Shown in pieces: positions 60,502-64,000 of a DNA stretch of 64,000 nucleotides. Position numbers and translations under genes: made by a program. The notes beneath the pieces were generated by a model. The model was not told the origin of the DNA, made no database searches, and was given only the letters and a program-made list of their open reading frames with translations. Source of the DNA: Candidatus Thorarchaeota archaeon (GTDB lineage: Archaea > Asgardarchaeota > Thorarchaeia > Thorarchaeales > Thorarchaeaceae); assembly GCA_011365025.1 (NCBI GenBank), contig RDOF01000001.1, positions 62,001 to 126,000 of the forward strand. The letters are read 5' to 3'. Within the stretch, counting starts at the first letter, position 1. Each line of letters opens with the position of its first letter.

Positions 60502-61495
60502 CAAATGCAAGACTACAGCACTCGTCAAAGAAGACCGGTCTTAGGGTCTTCGTTCTCGCAAAGTCCACTCCTTCTTGACTAATGTAGGCTATGCCATTGG
60601 CACCAGACTTGATTGCATACTTGTCAGTCTGAATCTTGTGTTGACCGATAGGTCGAGCGCAACCCAGTAGTACTGGAACCTTGGGCATCCCCAAACGAGC
60701 TATGGCAATGATTCGTCCAATTGCCTCAGGAGTGGGAGCATTTGCTTTGGCCATGGGGGTTCCTCGCGCTGGAATAAGGGCGATGATTACTATTGCAGCA
60801 GGAGTATTTCGAGATATGATATGAAGAGCCTCAATCTCACCAGTCAGTTCGCCATAGTTCAGGCCAGTCAGGACATGAGGAACAGTTGGAATCCCTGCTT
60901 CATTGAGGATTTCGAGTGATTCCTCCATCCTGGCAGGACCATTCTTCAAGTGGTAGACTTTGTTCGCTGTTTCCTCATCACCAATGATGTCCAACATAGC
61001 AGCATCAATGTTTGCTTCTTTCAAGACGGATGCCGTTTCTCTGTCTATAAGGCCAGTATGAACGACAACTGCCAGCCCCAGTTCTTCCTTTGCAGCCCGT
61101 ATTGAATCCCCAAAATCAATCAATGGAACGTGTCCCTTGGCATTAGCTCCGCCGCTTATCAGAACACCTCTGGCTCCAAGGCTCTTGAGTTTCCGGCTTC
61201 TTTCCAGAAGACTTTCGGGGGTTTTGGCAGTCATCATTCCCTTCAACAAGCGGCCTTTACAGTGCTCACATCCTAGGGCACATGATGTGCCTGTGACACT
61301 AATCGATGAGAATACGTGAGGACTTGACTGCTTATGATCGGGAATATTGTGGGGATAGGCCGTTGGACTATAACACAGAAGGTCCCTCCCGAAGACCTGC
61401 TCCCGGATGCCAAAGGCTGCATCCATCCATCGTTCCAGCTCTGATTTGTCTGCGTCTAGCAATGATGCGCCATCGCTGGGTATATCAAAGTCCAC
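60491..61495 (-). CDS. Radical SAM protein
   Basis: A 334-residue radical SAM enzyme. The cluster motif is C72-x3-C76-x2-C79 in SCALGCEHCKGRLL. The barrel continues with KSLGARGVLISGGANAKG, LAVVVHTGLIDRETA and IPTVPHVLTGLNYGE. The biotin-synthase/lipoyl-synthase-like plan is suggested by length and motif spacing, but the substrate is unknown. Confidence 0.82.
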   Translation of the reverse strand: MDFDIPSDGASLLDADKSELERWMDAAFGIREQVFGRDLLCYSPTAYPHNIPDHKQSSPHVFSSISVTGTSCALGCEHCKGRLLKGMMTAKTPESLLERSRKLKSLGARGVLISGGANAKGHVPLIDFGDSIRAAKEELGLAVVVHTGLIDRETASVLKEANIDAAMLDIIGDEETANKVYHLKNGPARMEESLEILNEAGIPTVPHVLTGLNYGELTGEIEALHIISRNTPAAIVIIALIPARGTPMAKANAPTPEAIGRIIAIARLGMPKVPVLLGCARPIGQHKIQTDKYAIKSGANGIAYISQEGVDFARTKTLRPVFFDECCSLAFAII

Positions 61496-61606
61496 AATTG
61501 TTCCTCAGAGCAGGCTATCTCGCTGACGCTATTAGATTTGTGATTAGCTGTAATATGACAAGAAACAAGTAGCCAAACACTTCATCTACGTATCAGCACT
61601 TGGAAA

Positions 61607-63064
61607 ATGAAGGTGGATATGTTGGTCTGCGATGGAATCGAGGGAATTGATGTGTTCTTCAGTGCCCGAAGCGTTGCGATTTACGGTGCCTCTGCAAGTC
61701 AAAACAGCGTAGGACAAGCAATAGTTCAGAATTTCATCAAACCACAGTATACGGGGAAAGTCTATGCTGTGAATCCGAAGTATACCAATGTTCTTGGAGT
61801 GCCATGCTATCCGACCCTGCAAGAGATACCGGGCCCAGTGGATTTGGTTGTAGTAGCAGTTCCTGCTAGACTTGCTCCTAGAGTGTTTGAGGATATTGGC
61901 GAAAAAGGGGTAAAAGCGGCCATCATAATATCCGGAGGCTTCTCTGAAACGGGAACTAAAGGAGCAGAATTGGAGGATGAAGTAGTAGGGCTGGGCAAGA
62001 GGTATGGGACCAGGATTATTGGACCCAATTGTGTCGGGGTGATTGACACTCATACACATGTTGATACGTTTTTCCTTCCTGAATACAGATGTGCTAGGCC
62101 AAAGGCAAGCAATGTTGCCAATATTGCGCTGGTATCTCAATCAGGGGCGTTTGCTGCAGCCATCGCAGACTGGACCTCGGAGCTTGGTCTGGGTGTAAGC
62201 AAGATCATCAGCCTAGGCAACAAATGCGATGTTGATGATGACGACCTTCTATGCTATCTTGGTGACGACCCGTCTACTCAGGTTATTTGTTACTACACAG
62301 AGGGCTATGATGGTAACAAGGGACGTTCTTTCTTCAACACTGCGAAAGGAATCACCTCGCGCAAGCCTGTGCTTGTGGTGAAGTCAGGAAGAGGAAGCCG
62401 TGCTAAGGCAGCAGCAAGCTCACACACAGGATCCTTGGCAGGATCTGATAGCATAGCAGAAGCTGCATACAAGCAATCTGGTGTCATACGAGCCGATAAT
62501 TTCGAGCAAATGTTCGATATGGCAAAGGCTCTTGCAATGCAACCCCCAGCCGAAGGAGACCGGGTATTAATGATTACTAATGGAGGAGGCTTGGGTGTTA
62601 TGACCACAGATGCCTTGGAGGCACTAGGACTTGCTGTCCCAAATCCCTCTTCAGACTTGGAAAAGAAGCTTCGGGAGGATTTGCCGGCATATTGTGCCTT
62701 TGGGAATCCATTCGATGTGGTGGGCGATGCTGGAGCAGAGAGATACGATGCAGTATTTGGAGAAGCCATAGCCAGTGGAGAATACGATATCTTTGTTGTA
62801 GGCATGTTGCTCCAGACGCCAAGCCTGGGCATGGAGATAACCAATATCATTGCGAATTATCAGAAGCAGTCGAACAAGCCATTTGTAGTCATATCAATGG
62901 GGGGAGGTTTCACCACAAAGGCAGGAGAGATAATGGAACTAATGGGTGTCCCTACCTTCGCAACAGGGGAGAAAGGTGCTCTCGCTGCAAAGGCTTTGGC
63001 TAGATACGGAGAAATCAGACTAGGGGACAAGTTCAATAAGAGTGCAGGGGCGGAGAAATCATAA
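61607..63064 (+). CDS. acdA: ADP-forming acetyl-CoA synthetase, alpha subunit
   Basis: A 485-residue subunit of the archaeal ACD that makes ATP from acyl-CoA, ADP and phosphate. CoA-binding Rossmann blocks are VFFSARSVAIYGASAS (about 18-33) and IGPNCVGVIDTHTHVD. The phosphohistidine region ASSHTGSLAGSD lies near residue 272. The alpha-type domain order CoA-binding/ligase is complete. ATG 61607 is used; ATG 61619 is possible. Followed by the beta subunit after 44 bases. Confidence 0.95.
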   Translation: MKVDMLVCDGIEGIDVFFSARSVAIYGASASQNSVGQAIVQNFIKPQYTGKVYAVNPKYTNVLGVPCYPTLQEIPGPVDLVVVAVPARLAPRVFEDIGEKGVKAAIIISGGFSETGTKGAELEDEVVGLGKRYGTRIIGPNCVGVIDTHTHVDTFFLPEYRCARPKASNVANIALVSQSGAFAAAIADWTSELGLGVSKIISLGNKCDVDDDDLLCYLGDDPSTQVICYYTEGYDGNKGRSFFNTAKGITSRKPVLVVKSGRGSRAKAAASSHTGSLAGSDSIAEAAYKQSGVIRADNFEQMFDMAKALAMQPPAEGDRVLMITNGGGLGVMTTDALEALGLAVPNPSSDLEKKLREDLPAYCAFGNPFDVVGDAGAERYDAVFGEAIASGEYDIFVVGMLLQTPSLGMEITNIIANYQKQSNKPFVVISMGGGFTTKAGEIMELMGVPTFATGEKGALAAKALARYGEIRLGDKFNKSAGAEKS

Positions 63065-63108
63065 ATAAGGGGAACCGTCAAGCAAACCAAGAAGGGGTCT
63101 AGCAAGTC

Positions 63109-63855
63109 ATGAAGATTGCCAAACAGATTTTCAAGCAAGCCCTCCAAGAGGGAAGAACCTTTGTTCTTGAACATGAAGCGAAGGATATTATGAAGGCGTA
63201 TGGACTACCGGTGCCGCCTTATGATACAGCCACAACAGCCGAGGAAGCGGCAGAAAAGGCCAAGAAAATTGGATTCCCAGTTGTACTAAAGATACTCTCC
63301 AAGGACATTCTTCACAAGTCAGATGCGGGAGGCGTGAAGATCAATCTGCAGAACGAAGAGGATGTTAGGGAAGCATTCTCAACGATAATGGATAACGCCA
63401 AGAAATATGGGAAGGAGAAAGGCGTCGATGTTGACTTGAGTAAAGGCGTATTCATCTCCGATTTTGCTGACATGGGCACTGAAGTCATTGTGGGTGTCAC
63501 GAAAGACCCTCAGTTTGGACACGCGCTTATGTTCGGACTTGGAGGTATATTCGTCGAGATTCTGAAGGACGTCACCTTCCGATTGATACCCCTCACAGAA
63601 ATTGATGCCCGAGAAATGGTTTCCGAAATAAAGGCAGCAAAGATACTGGAAGGAGCGAGAGGACAGGAACCCCGTGATGTGGATGCTCTGATTGATGTTA
63701 TTATGGCTGTTTCGAAGATGGTTTCCGAGAATCCTGAAATAAACGAGATTGACTGCAATCCCACATTCCTTTACGAGAAAGGGAAAGGCGCACTCGTTGT
63801 TGATGCAAGGATTCTAATTGATAATCCAGACAAAAAAGATCCAGCTACCCATTGA
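63109..63855 (+). CDS. acdB: ADP-forming acetyl-CoA synthetase, beta subunit
   Basis: A 248-residue ATP-grasp beta subunit paired with the upstream alpha. It has VLEHEAKDIMKAYGLPVPPY, FPVVLKILSKDILHKSDAGG and the phosphohistidine-accepting and nucleotide-binding blocks DPQFGHALMFGLGGIFVEIL. Together they conserve energy from aldehyde and 2-keto-acid oxidation, complementing AOR at 25965-27755. Confidence 0.95.
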   Translation: MKIAKQIFKQALQEGRTFVLEHEAKDIMKAYGLPVPPYDTATTAEEAAEKAKKIGFPVVLKILSKDILHKSDAGGVKINLQNEEDVREAFSTIMDNAKKYGKEKGVDVDLSKGVFISDFADMGTEVIVGVTKDPQFGHALMFGLGGIFVEILKDVTFRLIPLTEIDAREMVSEIKAAKILEGARGQEPRDVDALIDVIMAVSKMVSENPEINEIDCNPTFLYEKGKGALVVDARILIDNPDKKDPATH

Positions 63856-64000
63856 TTAGCTTGTGAAACAGAATTAGGCTCCTCTTGAAGTCCAAGTCTT
63901 GAAGACCCTTTTCACTTGGATCCTTCATGACGCCCGCCAGCAAGAGCAACAGTGCTACCATCCTAGGCACAAGTTTCGCGTTTTGGAGCAAGAACTCGCG
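63845..64000 (-). CDS. C-terminal fragment of an unidentified protein
   Basis: Minus-strand open frame running off the window end: 51 residues ending with LQDLDFKRSLILFHKLING, with a hydrophobic stretch RMVALLLLLAGVMKD. The stop is at 63845-63847, overlapping the ACD beta end by 11 bases tail to tail. Base use looks coding, but the protein cannot be named from this piece. Confidence 0.55.
   Translation of the reverse strand, partial: REFLLQNAKLVPRMVALLLLLAGVMKDPSEKGLQDLDFKRSLILFHKLING

Noticed and set aside
1..64000. CRISPR array, transposon or prophage
   Set aside because: No spaced direct repeats, transposase, integrase or phage structural gene was seen on either strand.

Overview
The window is a gene-dense stretch of an archaeal chromosome of moderate GC content. 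Archaeal markers include topoisomerase VI, FEN-1, aIF-1A, aIF-2beta, aEF-1beta, L10e, L35Ae, NMD3, RIO1, SRP54, deoxyhypusine synthase, an A-type ATPase, a Hef helicase-nuclease and ADP-forming acetyl-CoA synthetase. Many genes start with TTG or GTG, several promoters have TATA boxes, and at least one gene looks leaderless. A ribophorin-I-like protein beside an ALG7/DPAGT1-like enzyme points to an Asgard archaeon, perhaps Thorarchaeota-like. That placement is my inference from gene content; no phylogeny was run. I see no transposase, integrase, prophage or CRISPR array.

Layout. 1-4.7 kb: a MoaD-like fragment, an LpdD-like flavin chaperone, the two-subunit glycine decarboxylase (gcvPB/gcvPA), a Trm112-like protein, an intron-rich tRNA-Gln and a GNAT enzyme. 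4.7-9.8 kb: an HD-domain protein, the 990-residue DOMON-FKBP-ribophorin-I-like membrane protein, and a divergent GlcNAc-1-phosphotransferase. 9.9-18.6 kb: a long minus-strand information-processing block (aIF1A, RIO1, KH/Dim2, Top6B, Top6A; NMD3; FEN-1, RPA-like OB protein, aIF2beta, DUF424), broken by one plus-strand NifX-like gene. 18.7-22.4 kb, plus strand: a small zinc-ribbon protein, aEF-1beta, a structured intergenic RNA candidate, a Cdc48/VAT ATPase, a winged-helix protein and RibL. 22.4-29 kb, minus strand: a GT87-like membrane protein, a zinc-ribbon/PUA/PAPS-reductase/ferredoxin protein, a tungsten AOR, and DeoC with an extra cysteine-rich tail.

29-37.8 kb: PRC-barrel protein, Hef, two winged-helix regulators, a GlmU-like bifunctional enzyme, a B12-type radical SAM protein, DUF2095, an unrecognised protein and a DUF6884-like protein. 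37.8-43.2 kb, minus strand: A-ATPase F-A, then uracil-DNA glycosylase and a membrane protein, then B, plus PyrI upstream. 43.3-49 kb: SRP54, TrmY, a DRG-type GTPase, TrmJ, an APH-like kinase and L10e. 49-56.4 kb is an accessory, surface-oriented region: a HEPN-like protein, a 2-TM protein, a Ycf48-like propeller, a duplicated-domain surface protein, an ABC-2-like permease and a small membrane protein. 56.4-64 kb: DinB-like protein, deoxyhypusine synthase, membrane proteins, L35Ae, a radical SAM protein, and ACD alpha and beta, ending in a truncated minus-strand gene.

Functional picture: protein and peptide fermentation (glycine decarboxylase, AOR, ACD), a eukaryote-like N-glycosylation locus, and conserved archaeal translation and replication neighbourhoods. 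The most unusual items are the ribophorin-I-like fusion, the two-intron tRNA, the split A-ATPase cluster, the UDG lacking one Fe-S cysteine, the DeoC cysteine tail, and a reductase-like gene whose zinc ribbon extends upstream of every ATG/GTG/TTG codon.
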